64,000 bases of DNA from Gnomoniopsis sp. IMI 355080 (Eukaryota > Ascomycota > Sordariomycetes > Diaporthales > Gnomoniaceae), in the NCBI GenBank assembly GCA_027946555.1, contig JAPEVC010000029.1, forward strand, positions 124,001 through 188,000, given 5' to 3'. The notes beneath the pieces are model-generated. The model did not search any database. It saw only the letters and a list, made by a program, of their open reading frames with translations, and had not been told where the DNA came from. Of the stretch, positions 23,817 to 33,774 are shown one piece after another. The translations under genes and the position numbers were made by a program. The stretch's first letter is position 1, and each line of letters opens with the position of its first letter.

Positions 23817-25213
23817 ATGGCACCATCAGCCACCGAGACATTTACCGCGCAAGAGGCTCCCGCCGTCCTTAATCTGCACTCGACGCAGTCTGGGACAGGT
23901 GACTATAAGCAGCTTCAGCCACACGGTTTTGACAGGGAGGCAGAAGAGGGCAAGAAAGCAGGCTTCGAGGCTGCGAAGGTGAGAAACTTTCCCGTGACAG
24001 CAGCACATTCACTTCAATTTCATATTGGCCTTATCTTGCCGAAGTAGCTAGACAAGGCACATTTTCCGATGACTTGATGCCATCAGGCTGGCGTAGTTGG
24101 AGACATAAGGAATCCATGACATGGCGGGAAAGCGACTTATCTCAGGATATGGCTGACGATTGGCACGCCAACAATACAGTATGCCAACTACCTACCAACG
24201 TGGAATCCTAGTCAGCGGTATCCGCCTCTTACGCCCTTTGAGCACAATGAGCATGGCAAGGACGCAGACCCGACTCTAAAGGACCTTCTGGCTCCTGGTT
24301 CGCAGGTCGTCGATCTCACGCCATCCATCGGCTCCGAGGTCCGTGGGGTCCAGCTTAGCAAGCTCTCGGACGCTGGAAAGGACCAGCTAGCATTGTATGT
24401 AGCCCAAAGAAAGGTTGTTGCCTTCCGCGGACAGGACTTCGCGGATCTCGACATCAAGGATGCCTTGGCATGGGGTGGATATTTTGGCCGTCACCATATT
24501 CACCCAACGTCTGGCTCACCAGAGGGGCATCCCGAGATTCACCTTGTGCACCGTTCGGCCGGTGACACATCCGCAGAGGCATTTTTCGAGACGCGGACGA
24601 GCTCGGTCGCTTGGCACTCGGATGTGTCGTATGAGGAGCAGCCACCAGGAACCACTTTCCTGTACATACTGGACAAGCCGGAGACTGGCGGCGACACGCT
24701 GTTCGTGAACGCGGCGGAGGCGTACAACAGGCTCAGCCCATTGATGCAGGAGCGCCTGCACGGCTTGAAGGCCGTTCACAGTGGTATTGAGCAGGTCAAT
24801 GCCGCAAAATCACGCGGAAGCATTGTGAGGCGCGAGCCCGTGTACAACGCTCATCCGATCATCCGCACACACCCTGCTACTGGAGAGAAGGGTATCTACG
24901 TGAATCCGCAATGTGAGTAACCGAGTCATAAGTTTGAACGGAAGGATGCTGACCCGGGACTGCAGTCACACGTGAAATTGTAGGAATGAAGAAGGAAGAG
25001 TCGGATATGCTCTTGAAGTTCCTGTATGATCACCTTGCTTATGGTGCGGATTTCCAAGCCCGTGTGAAGTGGGAAGAGGGTACTGTCGTGGTTTGGGATA
25101 ACAGGGTCACCCAGCACAGCGCATTGGTTGATTGGAAGAACGGCCAGCGGAGGCATCTGGCTCGCATCACGCCGCAGGCCGAACGTCCTTATGAGACGCC
25201 TTTCAAGGCTTAA
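23817..25213 (+). CDS. TauD/TfdA-family Fe(II)/2-oxoglutarate dioxygenase (sulfonate/taurine type)
   Basis: Three exons, 23817-23978, 24180-24912 and 24966-25213, give 380 residues. The fold's iron ligands are visible: His200 and Asp202 in WHSDVSYEEQ and the distal His near 349 in NRVTQHSALVDW. The 2-oxoglutarate-binding Arg lies in the following RRHLARITP segment. The N-terminal KYANYLPTWNP...YPPLTPFEHNEHGKDADP block is typical of fungal alpha-ketoglutarate-dependent sulfonate dioxygenases related to yeast Jlp1. It would hydroxylate taurine or another alkyl sulfonate to release sulfite, giving access to organic sulfur. No other sulfur gene is adjacent. The first intron is long for this genome (201 nt) but has a GCTGAC branch site and restores conserved sequence on both sides. 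Substrate identity is inferred from the family. Confidence 0.92.
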
Positions 25214-25431
25214 GCTAGAGGGCTTCATTTTCTCATGTACGAGACCTGGAGCGGGAGGTTGCTGCTGTGACCAGGTCGAGACGTCTAACTTGCCTTCAGT
25301 CCCTTTTTGGTTTTTTTGGACGAATGTATCTGTGATCCACAAGTTGGGATCGAAAGTGAACGTCTGATTGGCCCTTTGCTGGATGGCTTTTGACTTCGTT
25401 GGCTTTCTTGCTTGGATATTTCTGTAGTTGA

Positions 25432-26554
25432 CTATTCGACTCGGCTTTTTTTGCGACGTTGCCTGAAGTGTTGGCCGAACATCGTTTCCACAGAGCTATC
25501 AGAGTCGCCACCAACGTTCGACGATACAGGTGCAGGAGCGGGCTTCTGAATACCATCCACAGGCAGAGACACAGTCACAGCACGTCCTTGTGCTGTGGAC
25601 GACCTCATTCGTAGAGTATGATTCGGTGAGCTCGGCGTTTTTGTTGCAGACTGCGGTTTGGTCGAGAGCCTTGGTGAGGGGGGCCAAGGAACTGAGTGCG
25701 TCTCAAAAGACTCCTCCTGCTCTTGTTGCTCTTGTGAAAACCGGACAGAGCGCTTGCGAGTGGTGATTGGGGAATGTGCTTGTTGGATACTGTCACTCCG
25801 ACAGCTACCCTTGGGACTAGGCATGCTATCTTTGCGACTTAAAGCAGCAGCACGTGTGCCGGATGCTGTTGAAATCATCTTGGTCAATGGAACCATACTC
25901 TTTCGTGGACTGTCCATAAGTCCTTCTAGGTTGGTGCCTGCCCAAGGCAGCTCATCGACTTCATCCTGTTCGGCATCCTGGGTCCGTGACAATGCCCTTC
26001 TGATGCCCTTCAGTTGTGACTTCTGGAGGGATACAACAGTCTGGCGTCTCTTGACCCTGCCGGTCATTGGCGCCGTGACGGGCCGCGAGAGGGATTGAAT
26101 TGCGTCAGCATTTTGGGCCTGGGCAGCTTTCTTTAGCCGTTGGTATTCGGCGGCGTGCAGATGCGCTGTAAGCTTGTGTGCCATTGCGACGAACTCATCT
26201 TCAACCATTCGCCATTTGTCGTCGTGTTGGAGACCTGAAATCATTAAGCTGGGAAATGGTTAGTGTGGGCTCAAAAATAGGTATAGGCAAACCTCACGTT
26301 GCTGGCAAGGCTGGGATCTCTTGACCAAAGCCATCGTCCAAAGCATCCTGAGCTGGCTCAGTCTTCGCAAGAGGCGACGGGCTGGTGGTAGACACCCTGG
26401 CCCTGGGTCTTGGGGTCAAAGGATTTGATGGTGAGGGACCCTCACGTGGCGATGAGGTAACATCATCGTTGGTCCTGGCGAAAGCAGTCCTTCTAGCACC
26501 TTCTCTTGCGCCTGAAGCTGAACCTTGCTTTTTCCAAGGAAGAGTCCTGCCCAT
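25432..26554 (-). CDS. Uncharacterised protein, probably conserved in fungi
   Basis: Two minus-strand exons, 26554-26298 and 26248-25432, give 357 residues. I do not recognise a named family. The N-terminal third is low complexity and basic (MGRTLPWKKQGS...). A compact predicted-helical core follows the splice, about residues 85-130 (QHDDKWRMVEDEFVAMAHK, then HLHAAEYQRLKK), and looks like the constrained part. The remainder is Ser/Pro/Lys-rich and probably disordered, with SP and TP sites suggesting phosphorylation. The C-terminus ends in a basic QRRKKSRVE that could be a nuclear signal. The GTGAGG donor and CAG acceptor join in phase. The gene is convergent with the dioxygenase, 218 bases apart. 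A nuclear or chromatin-linked role is only a guess from composition. Confidence 0.7.
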
Positions 26555-27640
26555 TTTTGGCGTTGCTGAATGACAAATAGCGCCGTTTAAGGTTGGCAGG
26601 GTGGCCGTCAGATATGGGAGATAATGAAGGATGCAGCCCGGAAAGTGGATCACGAGATCTAGAACATGGAACACGGGGAGGAGACACTAAAAATAAGGCA
26701 TGAGGTTATCAGTACCACAAATGTTGAGGGAGGTATCCGTATACCTATGCTGGTTGCCTCGTGAAGTCACTCGTAGGTGATGGCATCAACGCGTGCAAAC
26801 CTTAGTAAGTTAGATCGCCAAGCCAAGAACGGCAACGGTGAATGTCAAACGGGGGACCCGCCGTTGTTAGGTACCACTGGTACCCCGGTGGGAAACGCTG
26901 GTTACATAAGCATCAAAACGGCAACCCCGCCATTCTCGATTAAGTTTTGGGACTGCATTGGCTTCATCTCGCAACTGACTCCCATACTAGGTTCCCTCAC
27001 CAGCCGGGCCCCGGTCCGGTGCACTACGCTGAGAGTTCTGGCATGGGCGTATTACGGTCATTTTCTTGCTTGCCAAGGGTTTCGACAGCGAGAACAGACA
27101 TACAAACCTTCCAATCCTCAACCTGAACGGCTGGGCGATGTGCGCAGTCACCAATTTCCAAGAGTAAAGACAAGCACACCAAGCACACGGACACCGCATG
27201 CAGATGACCTACAGCGCATCACACTAACTAACACTTTCCAAGAAACAAAAGGGAATATTCGAGAGACCGGTGCCTGACTGCCCTTGCAAGAGCAACACCG
27301 AGGTTCCCAGTTCTGCCAGTATGCACCAGCTCTGGTTGCTTACCGGCTATCAGATACCACCATAGCAGCCAGTCTAGGCCAGGAATACAAAACTGGGACC
27401 GACCATTCACATTCTAGACGGCCTGCCCTGGACCTCACAACGGGAGCGTGCCCAGCTGCCGTGACCTCCCTCGAGATGTTACATTCTACCAAGCCTTTTT
27501 GTCTTGCCTGAATTCGTCAACCTTCTCTCTATTGCGAAGCATGGCCCTGAATGTTACTGTTTAACGCTCAAGATTGCTTGCTGTAGAAAAGCCCAATCGA
27601 CAAAGACTCTACTTGCAATAAGACCAATGGATGCACCATT
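26555..27640. other. Divergent intergenic region
   Basis: Lies between the uncharacterised gene and the Dal81-like regulator, so it should hold both promoters and probably a long 5' leader for the regulator. Open frames here are short and without motifs. Confidence 0.55.
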
Positions 27641-29885
27641 ATGTGCCGAGATATTGCATCCACGCCGCCAGCAGTTGCACCCACCCGTCTAAGCCCGGCC
27701 GCTGCAGGAGCTCCATCTGCATCAAGGAGGTCCTCCATTATGGACAACGCCTCCGAGGCCAGCAACTACTCTAGCCCAGGCAACTCCCCGACCCCAGCGG
27801 TGAGGAAACCACCCCGAGCCGATCGCCCGTGCGACACCTGCCGCAAGAGAAAGTCGCGCTGCGTCAAGGAGCCCAACCAGGACAAGTGCGTGCTGTGTGT
27901 CTTCCACCGCCGTGACTGCACCTACTTGGATGAACCGCAGCGTCGCAAGAAGAGGAAGGCTGAACCACCAGTTAACCCTCCTGGCCCATCAGAGCAGCAG
28001 CCTGCGAACGGCGGACCGTACGTCAAGTGTCTTCCCACTGTCGTCGATGCCGACCGAGAAGCTAATTAACAGATGCAATAACAGAAGCCCTAAAAAAGCA
28101 AAGAACGCGGCTGCGCGCGAAGCTACAAAGTCCATCACCAATGGCCGAGTCAAGTCTCTACTCGACCGTACCCTGGGCCTTCACCGTACCACCCACTTCA
28201 AGTACATAGGACCGAGCTCCGTCCACGAAGAACGTCTTTTGGAGATCTCACAAGTGACGCCGGCTCGCGACCATGACAGCGTGTCCCACTTTCGACGTGT
28301 TGACAACGTAAGCACGTTTCTTTCGCGGCCAGACACCAAAACCATCTTCAGCTACGAGGACGAGGAAGATCTGGAAGCGATCGAGGCCATTGTCCACCCA
28401 TACGGCCCCGCCCTTGTGGATTTGTATTTCAGAACTGTGCACCCGAGCTACCCTGTTCTCCACAAGGGCGTATGGCTCGAGAAGTATGCGAGGAGCTTTA
28501 AAGAGTTTTCCCCGCCTCAGCTCGCTGCTTTCTATCTCCTGGCCATGGACTGGTGGGAATACGATCAGAATCTGTCGTCCAAGGACAAACCGGATGCAGG
28601 CGCCCTGCTGAAGGCCGCCATGAAATCCATGACCGCTGTTCTCCACCGCCCCAAACTCTCCACGGTACAGGCGGGCCTATTATTCCTACAAAGGTCTGGA
28701 GGTGACTGTTGGGTCCTAACAAGCCAAGTCGTTGCGGTCGCTGAAGAGCTTGGTCTGCACATCGACTGCACAAATTGGAATATACCGACCTGGGAGAAAG
28801 GTCTTAGACGGAGACTTGCATGGGCTGTCTACTTGCAGGACAAATGGGGGGCATTCATACATGGTCGCCCTTCGCATATTAACGATACTACATGGCGAAC
28901 ACCGCAGCTCACACTTGATGACTTCCCAGAATCGGCTGCAGACGAAGACGAAAAGGAAGGAAGCACGGAAGTGGAGACAGGTCGGTTGCTGTTCATCCAT
29001 CTCACAAGACTTACACAGATCATGGCAGATGCTCTAGACATACTCTATGGGCCAGATCAGACTCAAAACGACAGGATATTCGCAGAGCATGGAATTCAAG
29101 GACTCCTCGAGCTGGTCAAACCAATGGTGATTCGGCTCAGGCAATGGGCCGAAGATATGCGGCCGGGTATGAAGATGGACGACGTAAAGCCGCGGAAGTT
29201 GTGCTCGAACGGGAACCTGCATCTATCATATTTCGTCACCGAGATCATGATTTACCGCTTTATTATGAGACGACTTACGCCAGACACCCCACCGTCTCTC
29301 CGTGAAATTTGTCGCGAAGCGGGCAAGGTTCGCCTGGACCGCGCGGTGAGATTCGTTGAAACCTTGCGTCCAGAACACTTGCAGGCATTTTGGTGGTTTG
29401 CGGCTCCTAAATCACTCGTCCTTATACGAACGTACGCTGGTCTGCTCTGGGCGACCAGCAATGATGATACCGAAGCCGAATACTATCGACAGAAAGCGGT
29501 GGACTTCCAGTGGAGCCTGAAGGTGCGGTCCAAAGGCGTGGGCTTTGTCACGGCGGCGATTCGGGAAATGGACGATTCGCCAATGGACCTAGATATGAAC
29601 AGGCTCTCAAGCGCCCCTAGTGTTAAGCGCCAATTTGATGACACGATCGTTGCAGCACCGACACACCCCGTCGAAGGGTCAGTTGCTCATGGATTACCAT
29701 CCGTGCCCCTGTCTATGGACCAAAGCACACCACAAGCTTTCGAAGCTGTGTACCAGGAGCAAGATTTTGTTTCGCATCAACTGGACCCTCAGCTCAGCTT
29801 CGGTATGCTAGACCCAGTCTCTGCAAGACAGATGTTTATGCAGGATGTCAACCAGGGCATTTTTTTTACGGACTTGCCGCCTTGA
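27641..29885 (+). CDS. Zn2Cys6 transcription factor, Dal81/TamA-like
   Basis: Two exons, about 27641-28017 and 28085-29885, give about 725 residues; the start could instead be the ATG at 27740 (692 residues). The zinc cluster is Cys-X2-Cys-X6-Cys-X8-Cys-X2-Cys-X6-Cys (CDTCRKRKSRC ... CVLCVFHRRDC), followed by TYLDEPQRRKKRK. The FH..DCT..EPQ..KKR tail resembles the Dal81/TamA/Uga35 group that co-activates nitrogen-catabolic genes. The long C-terminal half matches the fungal-specific transcription factor domain (YFRTVHPSYPVLHKGVW, then RRRLAWAVYLQDKW). The intron has two possible acceptors, at 28072 and 28084, both in frame and differing by four residues. The longer start is kept because the upstream frame is Ser/Ala/Pro-rich like the rest of the N-terminus. 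Confidence 0.88.
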
Positions 29886-30433
29886 CGCATGGGGCATAAT
29901 CACCGCCCTCTTTTAGCTCTGCAATTTCAGTCCCGGCCTCTCTCGTATGCTGCAACGTGGATGCGTCGGGGTTCGCGAAAAGGTTTGATTTAAGCATTCA
30001 TGCATTGGCTTGAGACAGCGGGCACTCAACTAAGCCCATTCACAAAGATGATGGATCTGAAGATGATTGCGATCTGAAAAGGAGACAGACGAGCGCAAAA
30101 AATGGTCCGCCTGTGTCATCAAAACTCGTGCGAAAAGCTGACGACAGGACGGGAGCTCCGAACTCCAGAAGGAGTACAAAATCATAGAATCCTTCCAAGT
30201 GCAACACTTCAATGAAAGAGCATTCTAAATTATCCAAGCAAGTCACTCCGGATGTAGCCTCGCTCGCAAATCCCACCTTTTGTTCAAGTTCACTGGACGC
30301 ATGGCTTGTCCTCTATGCTCATATTAAACTCCAGCCTTTTTTTTATAGCCCACAAACTGAAGTAGGTTCTCGCTTGCCACCCATGACTGGGCAAGTTGCT
30401 GAGCAGTATTATATTAAAGACCTATGAATTACA
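29886..30433. other. Convergent intergenic region
   Basis: Contains only the 3' flanks of the Dal81-like regulator and the GH42 gene. I see nothing else in it. Confidence 0.6.
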
Positions 30434-32725
30434 CTAGTTGGTAATCTTCCACACCACCACGCCCGCGGCTGGGATATCACCGGCCTCTCCAATAATGAGC
30501 TCGGCGCTCTGTGACACGTCAGGGGCAGCCACAGCTTCGTTGCCATAGTTGAACGCCCACAGCAAATTTCCGCGGCGCAACAACCTCAGCACAGCTCCCA
30601 GATCATTTTCTTTACTCGCCGCCTTCCCAGTCAGGTCACTGATGCCAGCCGACGCAGCGACGTCGCCCAGATACGAGACCAGGAAATCTGCTGGCGGGTT
30701 GAATCCGAGGTAATGCCACGCTTTTCCTTCTTCCGCCCCGGTCGAAGCGCAAGCGGCGGGCTTCCCCAGCCGGTGCTTCGATGTAGATGTTACAGTTGCG
30801 TTGCTGCTCGCGTTGCCGCGTTTGCAGTCCACCCATTCCTCCCAGTACGAAATACTGTAATTGGAGCCGGCGTACGCGATGCCGCTATTTGCGTAGGTAG
30901 GCGGCGTTTCAATGCGCGTCACTCGCATCGGCACTTGGTCTCGAAGTGCACCCGCCGAGGGTTGGATGCCCGGCGCATAGGAGAAGTTAGCCGTGAGCGC
31001 AGCCGTGCGTGGGCCGAACACCACGGGCCCATCGGTGTACGATGCGAGAGCCGTGTTGAGCGCATCCGGGATGATGGGCGCGCTGGGAACGACAACCATC
31101 TTATACCCGGTCAGGTCTTGGTCTGGTCCAATGATGTCCACTGACAGACCGAGTCGTCGCAGTGACGAGTAGAAGGCATAGACGAGATTGTAGTAGATCA
31201 TGACGGCATCAGTGTAGCTGGCCGAGGACACGTCCCAGCTTCCACTGTACGGCTCGATCGCCCAGACCCAGACAGAGGCGTAGTCAAAGATGAGCGCGAT
31301 GTCGCCCTGCGGCTCACGAGCCACGGACTGCGACCCATTCGAGGCGCCCAGCTCCTCGCGCAGAAGGGGAAGGTCTTTGAACACCACCTCCTGCGCCTCA
31401 AAGTAGCCCTCATCCTGGCTGCCATCCGAGATATGCAGTCCCGACAATGTCTGCTCCTGCGCATATGGCACTTGGCGCCAGCGGAAATAAGACACCGTGT
31501 CGCCACTAGCAGCATACGTCTCCAGCGTCCAGAGTCTCGTCATGCCCTCCAAGGGAGAGACGCGGTACGTCTGCCAGTTGAGCACCCCTGGCTCCATCTC
31601 CATCACGCCAAATGGGCCCGCTGTCTGCCCATACGCGGCGCCCGCCACCCCACGGTACAAGGCATGCTGCAGTGCTTGCAGATCCGGCAGGCCCTGGCGC
31701 AGCTGAGCTGCAAGGTCCGCATCCGTGTACGCGTCCGTGTATGACCCAAGGCCTGACAGCGGATACTCGTCAAAGAAGGCGATATCGATCCCGACGTCTC
31801 GTGCGAACTTGTAGTGGTCGAAGTCCACAAAGCCGACCTGCATATTCGTTGTGATGGCATGGGTGGGCGCGAGCTCGCGAAGGATGACGGCTTGCTCGGC
31901 CGCAAACTCGGTCACCATGTCCGAGGAGAAGGTGTACCAGTCGAGTGTGGCCAAGTCGTTGGTCGTGTAGACCTCTTTGTAGGGCGGCAGCACCTCATCG
32001 AATGACTGGTATTGGTTTGACCAAAAGACGCGGCCCTGCGCTTCGTTCATTGCCTCTACGGTGCCGTACTTGGTCTGAAGCCAAGTGCGGAAGCGAGTGA
32101 TGGCATTGTGATCGTAGGTGCGTACCGTGCCGTGGCAGCCGAACTCGTTGTCGAGCTGCCAGCCGATCACAGTCGGGTTGGTCCCATAGCGCTCAGCCAG
32201 AGCGCGGGTGATCTTTTGGCTTTGTGCACGGTAGTCGAAGGACGAGAAGCTGTAATAGCGCCTAGAGCCGAAGACATAGGTAGAATTCGTCACGTCTACG
32301 AAGGCGATGTCGTACTTTTCAAAGAGCCAGGCTGGGGGGCTTGCTGTGGGCGTGCCTATCACGGCTTTGATGCCGTACTGGGCAAAGAGGTCGAGAGTCT
32401 TGTCCAATACTGTGAAGTTGTAGGCGCCCTCGGTGGGCTCCAAGACGGCCCAGTCGAACTCGTTGACGCGAACATAGGAGACATTCAGATCGCGCATGGC
32501 AGCGATGTCTGGCTCCCACATGGACTCTGGCCATTGCGAGGGATAGTAGTCAACTCCGATGGAGAGACCACTGGGCCACCGACTCTCTGAAGGCGCCAAG
32601 CTCGCATTCGAAGCGCGGACTACCCTCTGGGCCTGGTTGAGTGGAAGGGTCGACGCCAGTGCAGGCTCGGCCAGAGAGGCCGTCGCAACGACCAGCGCCT
32701 TGGTCAATACCGGGGACCAATGCAT
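30434..32725 (-). CDS. Secreted beta-galactosidase, glycoside hydrolase family 42
   Basis: Intronless, 763 residues, with an N-terminal signal-like segment (MHWSPVLTKALVVATASLAEP). The GH42 barrel begins near residue 55 with GVDYYPSQWPE and RVNEFDWAVLEP. The acid/base Glu is at about 194 in WQLDNEFGC and the nucleophile Glu at about 376 in VMEMEPGVLNW, aligning with the family's MEQQPG-type motif. The trimerisation (beta-galactosidase A4-like) and C-terminal domains follow. Many N-glycosylation sequons (NVS, NFT, NST, NYS, NAS) fit secretion in a eukaryote. GH42 is mainly bacterial and archaeal, so a secreted fungal member is notable. It would hydrolyse terminal beta-galactosides of plant or microbial polysaccharides. 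A TATA box and a CGG-N11-CCG site lie upstream. Confidence 0.93.
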   Translation of the reverse strand: MHWSPVLTKALVVATASLAEPALASTLPLNQAQRVVRASNASLAPSESRWPSGLSIGVDYYPSQWPESMWEPDIAAMRDLNVSYVRVNEFDWAVLEPTEGAYNFTVLDKTLDLFAQYGIKAVIGTPTASPPAWLFEKYDIAFVDVTNSTYVFGSRRYYSFSSFDYRAQSQKITRALAERYGTNPTVIGWQLDNEFGCHGTVRTYDHNAITRFRTWLQTKYGTVEAMNEAQGRVFWSNQYQSFDEVLPPYKEVYTTNDLATLDWYTFSSDMVTEFAAEQAVILRELAPTHAITTNMQVGFVDFDHYKFARDVGIDIAFFDEYPLSGLGSYTDAYTDADLAAQLRQGLPDLQALQHALYRGVAGAAYGQTAGPFGVMEMEPGVLNWQTYRVSPLEGMTRLWTLETYAASGDTVSYFRWRQVPYAQEQTLSGLHISDGSQDEGYFEAQEVVFKDLPLLREELGASNGSQSVAREPQGDIALIFDYASVWVWAIEPYSGSWDVSSASYTDAVMIYYNLVYAFYSSLRRLGLSVDIIGPDQDLTGYKMVVVPSAPIIPDALNTALASYTDGPVVFGPRTAALTANFSYAPGIQPSAGALRDQVPMRVTRIETPPTYANSGIAYAGSNYSISYWEEWVDCKRGNASSNATVTSTSKHRLGKPAACASTGAEEGKAWHYLGFNPPADFLVSYLGDVAASAGISDLTGKAASKENDLGAVLRLLRRGNLLWAFNYGNEAVAAPDVSQSAELIIGEAGDIPAAGVVVWKITN

Positions 32726-32812
32726 ATTGCGAAGGCAGGACGAGAGAACAAGTTGGCGTTGGACTCCTTAACGGGAACGGCCATGTTCAAACACAAGGCG
32801 TGAAGCCGGTAC

Positions 32813-32819
32813 TTTTATA
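32813..32819 (-). promoter_or_regulatory. TATA box of GH42 gene
   Basis: TATAAAA on the minus strand, 88-94 bases upstream of the start codon, a good distance for a fungal TATA element. Confidence 0.5.
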
Positions 32820-32884
32820 GGCTACACACTCTCTCTCCATATCATCGAATCGCACCTATTTTCCTAGCCCTCTCACCGCGTAGC

Positions 32885-32901
32885 CGGTCCTCTTTACACC
32901 G
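32885..32901. promoter_or_regulatory. CGG-N11-CCG site upstream of beta-galactosidase
   Basis: CGG at 32885-32887 and CCG at 32899-32901 are separated by exactly 11 bases. They lie inside a 7-base inverted repeat, CCGGTCC at 32884-32890 and GGACCGG at 32901-32907. The site is about 160 bases upstream of the GH42 start and 65 bases upstream of its TATA box. This spacing is the yeast Gal4/Lac9 consensus. Binding by any regulator is inference. Confidence 0.4.
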
Positions 32902-33774
32902 GACCGGACCCAACCACGCGGGTCTATAGGCAACGATGGTCTGTCTACCATGGCTCAGGTGACTTCCGTAGATGGAAAGAATGATGTACAATGTGGATCT
33001 TTACTGCCCCAGGAATCGTTCGGTGGAGCCAGGCCGCCCCGCTTTGCAGTTCACCAAGGTCTTCCCCGCCAGGCCCGCGTCGGTATCATTGGGTTGAGCA
33101 AAGAAGCGTCGTGGGGTCAGAGATGCTGCTATGTGAGCATCGAATTTGCGGGGAAGTTCAGTATGGTATTCATTTAGTACATTCTCCACATGGCGTCTCT
33201 GATACGGCCCGACTGAACGGACAGGCCGGCGTCAAGTGACTGTAGAAGATTTATTCGTTTATCCAAGCGAAGTCCGGATGCTTCTAACCTCGCTTCTATA
33301 CTAAGTGTACTTACTAAACATGCAAGGCCTCTCGAAGGTATAAACTTGTAATGTGCCCACTTTGAGTCAAGCAGGGCAACCATGCTCACCGCACTCACCG
33401 GCGTCGTCTTTTTGTGGAGTTTTGTGGCATGGCTCTTGTGCGACGACGCGATGCAAACAGACCATATGTTAATGTGCTGTGGTTGTCTTACGGGGTCGTC
33501 GAGAAGCAAGGAAGAAACAAAGACAGAAAATAAAACAATCACCAGCGGCACATGGCTCGGCGCGAGCATGCTTGGACGGGAAACGGTAAGATCTCCCGGT
33601 ACGAAACAAGGGGCCTCCTAGAAACAGACCCGCGCTTCCAAGCGTCATGACACAGAGTTTCACTTCCGCAGACAACACGTTTCCACGTAACAATTACGGG
33701 CAGCGCTTTCCTGTGGGCCTCTTGGACTCCATCTCACCAGTGCTCACCACTTTTCAAATTGTGTGCCGTTCAAT

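Larger units (their letters stand above)
32726..33774. other. Divergent intergenic region upstream of GH42 and OSBP genes
   Basis: Holds the GH42 promoter (TATA box and CGG-N11-CCG, listed separately) and the oxysterol-binding-protein promoter. A 131-codon minus-strand frame at 33174-33569 starts with a hydrophobic segment but has no support. Confidence 0.6.

Noticed and set aside
33174..33569. 131-codon minus-strand frame with a hydrophobic, signal-like N-terminus
   Set aside because: It lies in the GH42/OSBP promoter region, has no recognisable domain, and the sequence after the hydrophobic start looks random. Chance frame is more likely than a secreted small protein.
33763..33774. Four extra residues at the start of the oxysterol-binding protein
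   Set aside because: The upstream codon is GTG, not ATG. The ATG at 33775 is the better start for a nuclear fungal gene.
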